64,000 nt of DNA, from positions 1-64,000 of the forward strand of contig NZ_CP119391.1 of assembly GCF_031886125.1 (NCBI RefSeq). Reading direction: 5' to 3'. The DNA is from Halomonas piscis (GTDB taxonomy: Bacteria; Pseudomonadota; Gammaproteobacteria; Pseudomonadales; Halomonadaceae). The first letter of the stretch is position 1. The number at the start of each line of letters is the position of its first letter. The notes under the pieces are model-generated. The model had not been told where the DNA came from. It saw only the letters and a list, made by a program, of their open reading frames with translations, and did not search any database. Both the position numbers and the translations under genes were made by a program. Shown piece after piece: positions 1-8,852 of the stretch.

Positions 1-627
1 GTGGCCAAAACCGGCAAGCCGATGATCATTTCCACCGGCATGGCCGATGCCGAAGAAATTCAGGAAGCCATTGAGGCGGCTCAGGGGGCTGGCTGCAAGG
101 AGCTGGCCATCCTGCACTGCGTCAGCGGCTATCCGGCCCCGCCGGAGGACTATAACCTGCGCACCATCCCCGACATGATCGAGCGGTTCGGCCTGGTCAC
201 CGGCCTTTCAGATCATACCATCGACAACACCACCGCCATCACCAGCGTCGCGCTGGGGGCCAGCCTGATCGAGAAGCACTTCACCCTCGACCGCAACGGC
301 GGCGGCCCCGATGACAGCTTCTCCCTGGAACCGGCAGAGCTTGCCGCCCTGTGCCGCGACGCCAAGTCCGCCTGGCAGGCGCTGGGTCAGGTCGACTACG
401 GCCGCAAGTCCAGCGAGCAGGGCAATGTGCAGTTCCGCCGGTCGCTCTATTTTGTGAAGGACCTGAAGGCGGGGGACGTGATTACCGAGGATGCGGTGAG
501 GAGCGTGAGACCGGGGTATGGGTTGGCGCCGAAGCACCTTAGTAAAGTTATTGGCCAACAAGTAGTTGTTTCGGTCAAGTCACACTCAGCTGTCAAGTCA
601 GATATTATAGGCTCTAAGGATATTTGA
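1..627 (+). CDS. pseI: Pseudaminic acid synthase, C-terminal part (NeuB/PseI family), truncated by window start
   Basis: The reading frame is open at base 1, so the gene begins upstream; 208 residues are visible. They cover the second half of the NeuB-type TIM barrel (MIISTGMA, CVSGYPAP, GLSDHT, IEKHFTLDR) and the C-terminal antifreeze/SAF-like domain (FRRSLY, RPGYGL). In this family the enzyme condenses a 6-deoxy-diacetamido hexose with phosphoenolpyruvate to form a nonulosonate for flagellin or surface glycans. The SLEP and RPGYGL motifs favour PseI over sialate synthase NeuB. Base composition switches abruptly from GC-rich to AT-rich near base 537, about 30 codons before the stop, so the 3' end looks like a recombination joint. 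The next gene starts within a few bases of the stop. Confidence 0.88.
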   Translation: MAKTGKPMIISTGMADAEEIQEAIEAAQGAGCKELAILHCVSGYPAPPEDYNLRTIPDMIERFGLVTGLSDHTIDNTTAITSVALGASLIEKHFTLDRNGGGPDDSFSLEPAELAALCRDAKSAWQALGQVDYGRKSSEQGNVQFRRSLYFVKDLKAGDVITEDAVRSVRPGYGLAPKHLSKVIGQQVVVSVKSHSAVKSDIIGSKDI

Positions 628-632
628 TAATC

Positions 633-1889
633 ATGACAGGGCCGCAGTTTAAAGATTTTTTAGAGTTCAATAAAAGGTTTTGCGATAAGTATGCGAAGCA
701 GATGGAAAAGTATCCATATGCTTTCATGCTTGTTGAGAAAGAGCTAAGAAATATAGAATCAGGTAGAGAGTGGTTGGCTTATGCCAACTTTAAGAAGCTG
801 TCTAGGTATAAGCCGCTTAAGAATTTTTATAGGTCCTACGCTTTTTTGGTTGCTCGCTTTCTTTCGAAAAATACATTAAAAACCTATGTTTCACTGGGTC
901 GATTTAAGTCCTTAGAAGAAAGAGTTAAGCAGCACTATGGTTTGCGAGATGAAAGTAAGGTAAGTAAGCTGAAATATCCATTTATGCTTATTAAAGGTGA
1001 TGCGATAAGGCTGTCATCATTGCCTGTCGCTAGATGCGGTTACTCAAGTTTTTATAAGCGCTTACTCAGAAGTGATTTCGATTCGTTATCTGAAAAGTAC
1101 CTTGATAAAATTAACAGGCTGGCTAAAAATGACGTTTTGAAGCTTTCCGATCTGATGAAAAGGTTAGGTGTCAAAAGGATTATAGCCACTGGTGATTCAA
1201 CTAGCGCTTCGCGACTTCTTTGCGAAGCAGCCAAAAAAGCAGGTGCTAAGTACTTTGTTGTGGCTCATGGCTATGTTCAAGATCCTAAGCTGATATCAAT
1301 TGCGCCGATCTATGCTGATAGAATATTCATGTGGACCCACAATCAGCAAGCTAGCTTTCAGGAAGCTGTCCAAGAAGAGTCTCAGAAAAGCAAGATATTT
1401 TTTGAAGGTTCCCCTTTGCGCGTTAAAGATAACCAAGTCCAAGAAGAGTTGGAAGAGAGAAAGTTTTTGTTTGCACTTGAGCCTCTCCCAAAAGATGAAG
1501 ACCAAAAAAAATCGTTTATTGATATAGTGCGTTCTTATGCCCGTAAAGTAATTGAGTGCGGGGCAGAACCCGTTTTTCGCCTGCATCCTAAAGATAACAA
1601 GGAATCGGAGAGTTTTTTAAGTTTGGTTGGTTGTGGTAAGTTGTCAAGCGTAAGAGATGTTTACTATGACATTGGTACATCGAGATGCGTGGTAATCTCG
1701 AACTCTAGTGTTGCTGTTCAGTCGGCACTTTATGGAGTTAAATCAGTCCAAATTAAAGGCTTGAAAAAGTTTGATTTTGAATACACTGAGGCAATGAGTC
1801 TAGCCGAATTTGATCGATTTATAAAAAACGGCATGGCCGGGGCGGGAAGCCCGCTAATAGAGCCGCTTTCGCCAGAGGTCTTTGATTGA
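633..1889 (+). CDS. Probable surface-polysaccharide glycosyltransferase (GT-B-like), AT-rich
   Basis: This 418-residue protein has no signal peptide or membrane segment. A TTG at 624 would extend it by three codons, but I prefer ATG 633, downstream of AAGGA. The C-terminal half shows features of GT-B transferases related to capsule and polysialic acid enzymes: FRLHPKD near residue 315, then VVISNSSVAVQSALYG near residue 355, the kind of serine-rich nucleotide-sugar loop seen in those families. The position directly after a pseudaminic acid synthase suggests transfer of a nonulosonate or a neighbouring sugar, but that is inference. Base composition is strongly AT-rich compared with the first 530 bases of the window. 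I do not recognise a specific family. Confidence 0.55.
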   Translation: MTGPQFKDFLEFNKRFCDKYAKQMEKYPYAFMLVEKELRNIESGREWLAYANFKKLSRYKPLKNFYRSYAFLVARFLSKNTLKTYVSLGRFKSLEERVKQHYGLRDESKVSKLKYPFMLIKGDAIRLSSLPVARCGYSSFYKRLLRSDFDSLSEKYLDKINRLAKNDVLKLSDLMKRLGVKRIIATGDSTSASRLLCEAAKKAGAKYFVVAHGYVQDPKLISIAPIYADRIFMWTHNQQASFQEAVQEESQKSKIFFEGSPLRVKDNQVQEELEERKFLFALEPLPKDEDQKKSFIDIVRSYARKVIECGAEPVFRLHPKDNKESESFLSLVGCGKLSSVRDVYYDIGTSRCVVISNSSVAVQSALYGVKSVQIKGLKKFDFEYTEAMSLAEFDRFIKNGMAGAGSPLIEPLSPEVFD

Positions 1890-2056
1890 TAGTGGTTCTG
1901 TTTGGTATTTAAATCATGGCCTATTTCAATATGTGTTAGAAGTCCCGAATCTTTCTCCAAGCTTCTGTTTTTCTGGATAATGATCGATAAGCGGGACTTG
2001 GCGAGATGAAACTACAACAACCAGGTGACGCGTGAAACGACCCTCGCGAAGGCAAC

Positions 2057-2467
2057 GTGTCAAGCCCAAGCAGGCGCTACTGGCGGCCGACAAAGTTGTC
2101 CGCCCAACAGCGTGAGCGGCTGGCAGGGCAGGTGTGTTATCAGGGAAGCCCTTTCCATAAGCGCTACCCTGCCGACTACGGCTTTCCAGAACCCAAGCCG
2201 CGACCAGACAAGACCCTGTGTGATGCAGAGGGGCCTCTGGTGAAATCACAGGCGGAAGCCCTCCTGGTAGCCGGGGTCCTGCGTGGCATGGTGAGCACGC
2301 AGTTTCGCAACGGCTGGCCTCAGAATATCTGGTCAGTGCGGGATGGTGTGGTCTTCGAGTCTCAGCTTCAGAATCAGGCGCTGGGTGAGTACCATGGCTA
2401 TCCTATGAGCCTGGATGCAGCCTTTGCTGCGGTTGTTCTTGACGAGTGGGAGAAACGAGCCCCATGA
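2057..2467 (+). CDS. Small conserved-looking hypothetical protein, first gene of a defence-like operon
   Basis: This 136-residue soluble protein has an arginine-rich start and no recognised domain. I take GTG 2057 as the start because GAAGG lies just upstream and an in-frame stop sits at 2033. An overlapping frame starting at GTG 2032 encodes a lysine/arginine-rich stretch that could be the real N-terminus if there is a frameshift near 2110. The stop overlaps the start of the next gene in an ATGA arrangement, so the two are translationally coupled. The order small protein, ImmA/IrrE-like protein, SMC-like ATPase resembles the three-gene Menshen-type defence layout as I remember it, but I cannot confirm homology. 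Confidence 0.5.
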   Translation: MSSPSRRYWRPTKLSAQQRERLAGQVCYQGSPFHKRYPADYGFPEPKPRPDKTLCDAEGPLVKSQAEALLVAGVLRGMVSTQFRNGWPQNIWSVRDGVVFESQLQNQALGEYHGYPMSLDAAFAAVVLDEWEKRAP

Positions 2468-3795
2468 GCCTTCGCATAACGACCCGCTGGCGTGAGATCG
2501 GCCCGTTGAACGATGCCGACGCCCCGGAGCGCCGAGCCGATCGGGCTACCCTGGCGGAACTCGAGCTCGCGGTGGGCGATAGTGTGCTCACACGCGCCGA
2601 GGACTCCCTGAGTGGTGAGATACGCCATCATGCGATCCTGTCGGCGAATCCGCTTGCGGAGTGGCTGGTGTGGAAGTGGTGGCGGTTGTGCTTTGAGCCG
2701 AAACAGACGACCAGGCAAGTACCGGGCTGGCTGGAGGCTCACCGCATGGCCAATGCCGGGGGTGGCTGGTTGTGGCCCAATCTGGAGTTCGCCAGTGACG
2801 GCGTGCGCATGTGTATAGGCGCCAGAGCCAGTGCCGCATCAGCGCATCAACCGCTGCGTTATCTCTCTTCCGATCACGCCGTCATTCCCTTGGTTGATTT
2901 CGAGCGTGCCATCGATGATTTCGTGGCACGGGTGATCGAACAGCTGTCTCGGCAGCGAGTGGTAAACGCTGATCTGCCGGCTATGTACCAGGAGCTGCAG
3001 GCTGAGCGGGCCGACCCCGAGGTTGCGATCTATCGGCGGCTGGAAGCCTTGCTGGGCTTCGATCCCGATGAATGTCCCGATGACCGTGTGGTGGCGCTCT
3101 ATCAGGATGCGCAAGGATTAGGCCTCGAGGCGGTTGCCGAGCTGGCAGCGGGGGCGGGCAGCTCCCCGTTGAGCGCCCGTCAGCTCAGGGCCTGGGCGCG
3201 TTCTCAGGGCTGTGAATCGGCCAGGGAGAGTCGCCTTGGTTGGGTAGGGCAGGGCTATCGAGTGGATCACCGGCTCCCCGCCTGGCGCAATGGGGTGAAA
3301 GCGGCCCATGCCCTTCGCGCCCAGGAGAGAGTGGCCGATGCTGCCATCGGCAATCGCCAGCTCGCGGAGTGGTTTGCCGTGCCGGATACCCTCTTCGACG
3401 ACCAGCGCCATAACAAGGCGTTGGCCTATGAGCTGGCCTTCGAGTCGAACAAGAGTCGCGTACTGTTACGCTCGCGGTGGCAGGCAGGGCGCCGTTTCGA
3501 GGTGGCTCGGCTGCTGGGTGATGTCCTGTTGCAGGCAGACCCCGAGCTCCTGCACCTGGCAACCGCGCAGAACACCTACCGGCAGAAGCTCCAGCGCGCC
3601 TTCGCCGCCGAGTTGCTCTGCCCGATAGAGGCGCTATCCGAGTGGTTGGCAGGAGACTTCTCGGACGATGCCATTCAGGGTGCCGCCGACACCTTCGGCG
3701 TCAGTCCGATGACGGTAACGGTGCAGCTGCTCAATAACCGCATGCTGCAGAGCGATGAGCTCAACGGCCTGGATCCGGACTGGGCAGTGGCCTGA
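2464..3795 (+). CDS. ImmA/IrrE-like protein, probable component of a broken defence operon
   Basis: This 443-residue soluble protein starts at ATG 2464, overlapping the upstream stop by four bases. Residues around 355-420 match the C-terminal part of ImmA/IrrE metallopeptidases: RAFAAELLCP followed by a helix-turn-helix-like segment with FGVSPMTVTVQLLNN. The zinc-binding HExxH expected upstream is not evident; the corresponding stretch is PELLHLATAQN, so protease activity is doubtful. ImmA/IrrE proteins usually pair with phage-like repressors or defence ATPases. The next gene begins 17 bases downstream and is a truncated ATPase, so this operon is probably no longer functional. Confidence 0.55.
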   Translation: MSLRITTRWREIGPLNDADAPERRADRATLAELELAVGDSVLTRAEDSLSGEIRHHAILSANPLAEWLVWKWWRLCFEPKQTTRQVPGWLEAHRMANAGGGWLWPNLEFASDGVRMCIGARASAASAHQPLRYLSSDHAVIPLVDFERAIDDFVARVIEQLSRQRVVNADLPAMYQELQAERADPEVAIYRRLEALLGFDPDECPDDRVVALYQDAQGLGLEAVAELAAGAGSSPLSARQLRAWARSQGCESARESRLGWVGQGYRVDHRLPAWRNGVKAAHALRAQERVADAAIGNRQLAEWFAVPDTLFDDQRHNKALAYELAFESNKSRVLLRSRWQAGRRFEVARLLGDVLLQADPELLHLATAQNTYRQKLQRAFAAELLCPIEALSEWLAGDFSDDAIQGAADTFGVSPMTVTVQLLNNRMLQSDELNGLDPDWAVA

Positions 3796-3812
3796 AGAGC
3801 GAAGGAAGCGAT

Positions 3813-3911
3813 ATGCACCTTGAGCAACTGACACTGGAAAACTTCCGCGCCTGCGAGCGGCTGGAGGTAGCGCTCGGGCGTCGTTTGACCGTTCTGCTCG
3901 GCAACAAATGA
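3813..3911 (+). pseudogene. N-terminal stub of an SMC/AAA-type ATPase, cut in the Walker A loop
   Basis: Thirty-two codons encode MHLEQLTLENFRACERLEV and then RRLTVLLGNK before TGA. This is the typical opening of AAA/SMC-like (RecF-like) defence ATPases, which should continue as LLGNNGxGKT. The gene stops exactly where the P-loop glycine-lysine should follow. The start has a good ribosome site (GAAGG). The rest of the ATPase is missing and unrelated sequence follows, so a deletion or recombination joint lies at about 3905. Confidence 0.7.
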
Positions 3912-3921
3912 AGGAATACAT

Positions 3922-4866
3922 GTGAGTCTTGGTAGCCGATTAGCAAGATCCTCCCTCAAGCTTTTGCCAAAGCTTCTAGTAGTACTGGTCGGCATTGGGC
4001 TATATTTTCTGATAACGACCTACCTCGAGGGTGATCTGAAATCACTGTTGGTCGGTATCTCTTCCACTTTGATCTCTATACCGTTCATTTTTATATTTTA
4101 CGAAATTTGGCAAGAAAAAGCGCATCGCAAGCTGAACTCCAGTGCGTATGAATTTGCGCAGAACCAGATGACGGCCAACATTGCATCCATCAAGGAAAAG
4201 CTCGAGACTTTTACTCAAGGTGCCTTTTGTTACTTTGACCGGCCTGGCTATGTCGTCAACGATGATGATATCGAGAACATTCGGATCGAAACACTCGACG
4301 CTGAGTTGTTAGCTGATGTCGATGAGTGGGAACACGATCTACTCGATTTTGAGCTGGCGAATACCTTTGAGGCCATCGTGGATGCGCGTTATCTCGGCTT
4401 CCAACTTCGTGACTTGAGCGTCGAGGAGGAATCTAACGATTTTCAGGCTTTGCTGGTCAACAGCTTTATCATGGATCGACTCGACGATGACAAGACCCGC
4501 GTCATCATTCATCTCGTGCAGACCGTGAAGATGCTACAGTCGTTTCTGTCGCTTCACCATGATGTGTTTGTACGTTCGAGTATCCGTATTCATGGCTTGC
4601 AGATAGATGAAGTCTCTGCCGGCCTTGCTGCGCTTGTTCTCAATCCAGGAGATGACTCAGAAACGGAGTCAGAAGTTCTCGATATCGCCCTTGTTGATCC
4701 TGGCCAGAAGCATGAAGAGCTGCTGAAAGTTTTCGTGGTTAATCCTGATTATTATACGGTGCTCAGCGATCATATCAACGATGTGATCGAGGCGATGAGA
4801 CAATGGAAAATGAGTGCCGATCCTGTCTATCTAGATTATGAAGCCGGCAGAGTTTCCGGATTTTGA
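3922..4866 (+). CDS. Hypothetical inner-membrane protein with two N-terminal TM segments
   Basis: This 314-residue protein starts at GTG 3922, 6 bases after AAGGA. Residues about 12-32 (LLPKLLVVLVGIGLYFLI) and 42-62 (LVGISSTLISIPFIFIFYEI) are hydrophobic helices, and the remaining 250 residues are acidic and presumably cytoplasmic. I do not recognise the family. It sits among defence-gene remnants, and a membrane-anchored protein would fit an effector or sensor role there, but nothing in the sequence proves that. It follows a truncated ATPase by 10 bases, so its present neighbours may not be its original ones. Confidence 0.5.
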   Translation: MSLGSRLARSSLKLLPKLLVVLVGIGLYFLITTYLEGDLKSLLVGISSTLISIPFIFIFYEIWQEKAHRKLNSSAYEFAQNQMTANIASIKEKLETFTQGAFCYFDRPGYVVNDDDIENIRIETLDAELLADVDEWEHDLLDFELANTFEAIVDARYLGFQLRDLSVEEESNDFQALLVNSFIMDRLDDDKTRVIIHLVQTVKMLQSFLSLHHDVFVRSSIRIHGLQIDEVSAGLAALVLNPGDDSETESEVLDIALVDPGQKHEELLKVFVVNPDYYTVLSDHINDVIEAMRQWKMSADPVYLDYEAGRVSGF

Positions 4867-4908
4867 TTACTATCATTTTTATTCGATTCGGTATGGTTAT
4901 TCTTTTAA

Positions 4909-5097
4909 ATGGATAACTTCCAGCAATCCGCCCTGCGTTGGCTTCACGACGGCCACTGCCTTCTCGCTGCCGAGCGCTTTGGTGGTGCCAGCCATGCCTA
5001 TGGCCTGGCAGCAGAGTGCGCGTTGAAACACGCGATGGAGTCACTGCCAGGCGGTCATCGTGACTGGTACGCCAGGGGCGTACGGTACTGTTGGTAG
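4909..5097 (+). pseudogene. N-terminal fragment of a HEPN-like protein
   Basis: The frame opens with MDNFQQSALRWLHDGHCLLA and continues with AASHAYG-like and LAAECALKHAM motifs. This helix pattern is typical of HEPN-family proteins, which are common RNase toxins or accessory parts of defence systems. After about 50 residues the frame runs into unrelated codons and stops at 5095. From 5070 a different frame carries the middle of a ParA-like ATPase, so the HEPN gene is fused by deletion to the next gene. The original RxxxxH active site, if any, is lost. Confidence 0.5.
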
Positions 5098-5986
5098 ATC
5101 TTGATCTGGAGGCACCCGGGCTTGGCTCGCATATACTGCATCCCGACATGCGTCCGGAGTTCGGCGTGCTGGATTGGCTGGTGGAGGACCTGGTAGGCAA
5201 CGCCAGTGCAGCGTTGCCTGCCGAGATGGTCGCCGAGAGCCTCCTGATCGACAGCCCCGGGCTCTCGGTGGCGCCGGCGATAGGTCGACGCTCCGGCGAG
5301 TACTCCCAGGGCGTATTGGCCAAGCTGGCACGTGGCTATCTTGAGGGAGAGGACGGCAGCGGCTTTGCGCAGCGGCTCCAGCGCATGATCGCCAGCTTAG
5401 AGGCTGAGGTCGAGCCTGACGTGGTGCTGATCGACAGCCGTGCCGGCCTGCATGAAACCGTGGCGGCCAATCTGTTGCATCTTGGGGCCGAGGTATTCTT
5501 CTTCGCCGTGGACGTGCCGGCAACCTGGGAAGGCTACCGCTACCTGCTGGCTCATCTGGCACAGCTGGCCACGGTGGGAGAGTTCGAGAACCTGGAGGCT
5601 GACTGGCGCCAGCGGTTTCATATGGTCCACGCCAGGTCCAGCCTGCGCGATGAGGGTAGACGAGCATTTGCTGCCAACGCCTATGCCGTATGGGTCGATA
5701 CCCTCTATGACGCGGTTTCTCCGCACGATGAGGAGGCCGATGAAGTGAGTGATGAACTGTTACGCTTCACCTTCGATGAGGCAGATCCCGCGGCGCCGCA
5801 CTGGCCCCACTAGATTGCCAGAGAGGGATCCTGCGTAGCGAGCATTTCGAGGCTTTCGATCCGCTCAAGCAGCTGGCAAGCACGGGATTGGCACAGGTAG
5901 GGGAAGCTGCCATTCGTGAAGCCTTCGGCGAGCTGTTTGCCGAGCTGCAGGCCTGTTTGCAGCTGCGCGAGGAAGAGACCAAGTGA
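5070..5986 (+). pseudogene. KGGVGR-type ParA/MinD-like ATPase, 5' truncated and frameshifted
   Basis: From 5070 the frame reads GRTVLLVDLDLEAPGLGS, the strand and switch that follow the P-loop in ParA-like ATPases of the KGGVGR-variant group. DVVLIDSRAGLHE near 5420 is the Walker B/switch region. The P-loop itself is missing at the 5' joint with the HEPN stub. The main frame ends at 5813, but coding resemblance continues in another frame from about 5785 (FDPLKQL, ending LREEETK) to TGA 5984-5986, so a one-base indel lies near 5780. The next gene overlaps the end. Proteins of this type occur next to P-loop ATPases in putative defence operons; here it is dead. Confidence 0.6.
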
Positions 5987-6261
5987 GTGCTAGCCCCGAA
6001 TTGAATGATGCCCTGCGGCCCGCCTTCGAGGCGATCCCCGAAGAGGTGGCCCATCACGGTACCGAGCCGCCGGCGCCGAGGTCCGTGTATGTGGTCATGA
6101 AAGTGCGCTCAATCCCGATACCGCGGTGGTGGTAGGCGACCGTGGCACCGGCAAGAGCTTCTGGAGTGCCGCACTGAACGACGAGGTGACTCGCGTCGTC
6201 ATCGACAGGCAGCTCAAGCGCCTCAAGCTGGATCGTGTGCAGGTTAGCTGGGGCTACTCCT
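5983..6261 (+). pseudogene. P-loop ATPase fragment, frameshifted and cut off by IS3
   Basis: A GTG at 5983 overlaps the stop of the ParA-like gene. The first 35 codons (SASPELNDALRPAFEAIPEE) run in one frame; after about 6095 the similarity continues in another frame with VVVGDRGTGKSFWSAAL, a clear Walker A. The gene is then interrupted at 6261 by the left end of an IS3 element. The other part of the gene is not found to the right of the IS, so sequence was lost. With the HEPN stub and the KGGVGR-like ATPase it would form a three-gene cassette. Confidence 0.55.
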
Positions 6262-6311
6262 CCCTATGCGTCAACGTAGTTGTCACCCAAACGGATTGAG
6301 AGGTGATCAAC

Positions 6312-6812
6312 GTGCGTTACCCCGCAGAGCGTAAGGAAGCCATCCTCAAGAAGATGGCACCGCCCATGAGCATGACCATCCCGGAGCTGGCCGAACAGGA
6401 AGGCATCACCGCGACAACCCTCTACAATTGGCGGAAACAGGCCAGAGCACGAGGACAGGTTTTGCCATCACGTTCTACCCAGCCAGATCAGTGGACCAGC
6501 CAGGAGAAGTTCCAGGTCGTCCTGGAGACAGCTCCGATGAACGAGGCTGAAGTCAGCGCCTACTGCCGCGAGCGCGGGCTCTACCCCGAGCAGGTGGAGG
6601 CCTGGCGAGATGCCTGCATGAACGCCAACGACGATGCGGCAGCGCAGGCCAAGCAGCTTCGACAAGCGCGTAAGGCGGAGCAGAAGCGGCTCCGTAAGCT
6701 GGAGCGCGAGCTGCACCGCAAGGACAAGGCCCTGGCCGAGACGGCGGCGCTGTTGGCCCTGTCAAAAAAAGCCGAGGCGATCTGGGGCACGACCAACGAC
6801 GAGGACGACTGA
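6312..6812 (+). CDS. IS3 OrfA, transposase DNA-binding subunit
   Basis: OrfA has 166 residues when started at GTG 6312, which follows GAGAGGTG at good spacing; the divergent copy at 21404 has ATG at this place. Residues 15-45 form a helix-turn-helix (MTIPELAEQEGITATTLYNW) and residues 105-150 a leucine-rich coiled coil. Seven A residues at 6764-6770 (A AAA AAA in frame) form a classic minus-one slippery site, and the minus-one frame then runs without a stop into OrfB, so the active transposase would be an OrfAB fusion made by programmed frameshifting as in other IS3 members. Confidence 0.9.
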   Translation: MRYPAERKEAILKKMAPPMSMTIPELAEQEGITATTLYNWRKQARARGQVLPSRSTQPDQWTSQEKFQVVLETAPMNEAEVSAYCRERGLYPEQVEAWRDACMNANDDAAAQAKQLRQARKAEQKRLRKLERELHRKDKALAETAALLALSKKAEAIWGTTNDEDD

Positions 6813-7534
6813 CCAGCCTCCCGGATCGCCAGCGCATCGTGACTCTGGTGCAAGACGCCCAGCGTGACGGTGCTCGGCTGGCCAAGGCCTGTCAGGTGAT
6901 GGGCATCAATGTGCGAACCTATTACCGCTGGGTTGCGGAAGGCGAAGTGACGGCAGATCGTCGCCCCGACGCCGACCGCCCGGAGCCGGCCAACAAGCTG
7001 TCGCCCGAGGAACGAGAGGCTGTTGTGGCGCTGTGCAACGCCCCGGAGTATCGGAGCCGCCCTCCCGCCTTCATCGTGGCCGATCAGGCGGACAAGGGCC
7101 GCTACCTGGCCTCTGAGTCGACGATGTACCGAGTGCTTCATGAATATGACCAGCAACACCATCGGGGCCGACAGCAGGCCCCACAGCGCAAGCGACCGCC
7201 GACCACGCACCAAGCCACGGCGCCGAACTGGCTTTGGTGCTGGGATATCAGCTGGTTACCGGGCCCTGCACGCGGTACTTGGTGGTACCTGTACCTGATC
7301 ATGGACGTCTACAGCCGCAAGATCGTTGGGCACGAGGTCTATGAAACCGAGACCGGCGAGCTGGCCGCCGAGCTGATCCAGAAGGCCTGCTGGCGAGAGC
7401 ACCTCACCGATCGTCACAAGCCTTTGATTTTGCATTCTGATAACGGCAGCCCGATGAAGGCGGCGACCTTCCTGGAGAAGCTCTACGACCTGGGCATCAC
7501 CCCGTCGTACAGCCGGCCAAGGGTCAGCAACGAC

Positions 7535-7772
7535 TGTCAGTCTTTATACGTCGGATTCATAATCGATCCGGAAGACCTGGTCTTGGTGGCTTGACTCTTG
7601 CAATGATTGGCCGTTGCATGCCTTGGCGTTGATCTGTCAGCTCCGGACCGGGCACCTGATCCAGTATGGCGAAGCTGTGACTTAATAGGAGCCTGAAGGC
7701 ATATACTCTCATGACAGTCCTGTCCACTTGGCCGATTCTGGAGACCATAACTCGACATACTCAGAGGCTGAC
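7535..7772 (+). ncRNA. Candidate bridge RNA region of the IS110 element
   Basis: The 238 bases between the left end and the recombinase start contain no credible gene. In the IS110 group (for example IS621) this left-end non-coding region encodes a bridge RNA whose two loops pair with target and donor DNA. I did not fold it; the assignment rests on position and family. Identical regions lie at 14797-15034 and 36316-36553. Confidence 0.45.
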
Positions 7773-8852
7773 ATGACGGCTTTACAGTTACCTGATATCG
7801 CACCTTCCGGCCATATCGTCGTTGGGGTGGATACGCATAAGCATATCCATGTTGCTGCCGTTGTAGATACAACCGCTGGCCTACGATCAACGCTTTCAGT
7901 TACGGCGGACCGTGACGGCTTTGAAAAGCTGCTGGCCTGGGCACGCTCTTTTGGTCGAATCCTGGCCTTTGGTGTGGAAGGCACCGGTTCCTACGGCGCC
8001 GCTCTGACTTCCTTCATTCGCCGGCATGACACGTTGGTCATCGAGGTGAGTCGCCCCAATCGCCGTCTCAGGCGGCTGAATGGAAAATCCGATACCCTAG
8101 ACGCCGAGAATGCCGCCCGTGCTGTTCTGTCCAGAACGGCAACCGCTATACCCAAGGTGACCGATGGCACTGCTGAAATGGTTCGGCAGCTGAAGGTGGC
8201 TTATGATACGGCCGTCAAAGCCCGTACAGCGGCCATGGTGACCCTGAAGGCCATGCTGGTTCATGCACCAGACGATGTCCGGGCTAGCGCTGAAGCGAAA
8301 ACGCCATTGGCGCTTGCACACAAATTTTCCAGGCTACGTCCCAGCTTGTTGGAGAATACGACAGATAGCATTAAACATACGCTTCGTTCCCTGTCTCGGC
8401 GCTGGATTTCTCTGGATGAGGAAGCCGGTGCATTGAATAAAATGATCTATGACCTTGTCCAAGAAGCCGTACCGCAGCTGGTCGAGTCGTATGGCATCAG
8501 CACTCACACGGCAGCAGAAATACTGATTGTTGTGGGAGATAATCCTGAAAGGATCAAATCCGAGGCGGCATTGGCAAAGCTGGCCGGCATTAGCCCTATT
8601 CCCGCCTCATCAGGCATGACATCAGGCCGATATAGAATCAACAGGGGTGGACACAGACAGCTCAATGCTGCCATCTATCGCGCGGCGATTGTGCGAATGC
8701 GAGGCCACGAGCCAACTAAGGTGTACGTTGCGCGAAGGACCGCAGAAGGCAAGACGAAACGTGACATTGTCAGGTGCCTCAAGCGTTACATCATTCGTGA
8801 GGTTTATCGTCTCCTACGGTATGGCCCCAAAGTAGCTGAATACGCGACTTGA
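7773..8852 (+). CDS. IS110-family DEDD recombinase
   Basis: ATG 7773 follows a GAGG ribosome site; an upstream TTG at 7728 would add 15 codons without family resemblance. The 359-residue product has the RuvC-like DEDD catalytic domain at the N-terminus (VGVDTHK, FGVEGTGSYG, KSDTLDAENAAR) and the C-terminal Tnp20-like domain with KLAGISPIPASSGMTSGRYR and the RGGHRQLNAAIYRAA region holding the serine typical of this family. The protein would act with its element-encoded bridge RNA. Confidence 0.92.
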   Translation: MTALQLPDIAPSGHIVVGVDTHKHIHVAAVVDTTAGLRSTLSVTADRDGFEKLLAWARSFGRILAFGVEGTGSYGAALTSFIRRHDTLVIEVSRPNRRLRRLNGKSDTLDAENAARAVLSRTATAIPKVTDGTAEMVRQLKVAYDTAVKARTAAMVTLKAMLVHAPDDVRASAEAKTPLALAHKFSRLRPSLLENTTDSIKHTLRSLSRRWISLDEEAGALNKMIYDLVQEAVPQLVESYGISTHTAAEILIVVGDNPERIKSEAALAKLAGISPIPASSGMTSGRYRINRGGHRQLNAAIYRAAIVRMRGHEPTKVYVARRTAEGKTKRDIVRCLKRYIIREVYRLLRYGPKVAEYAT

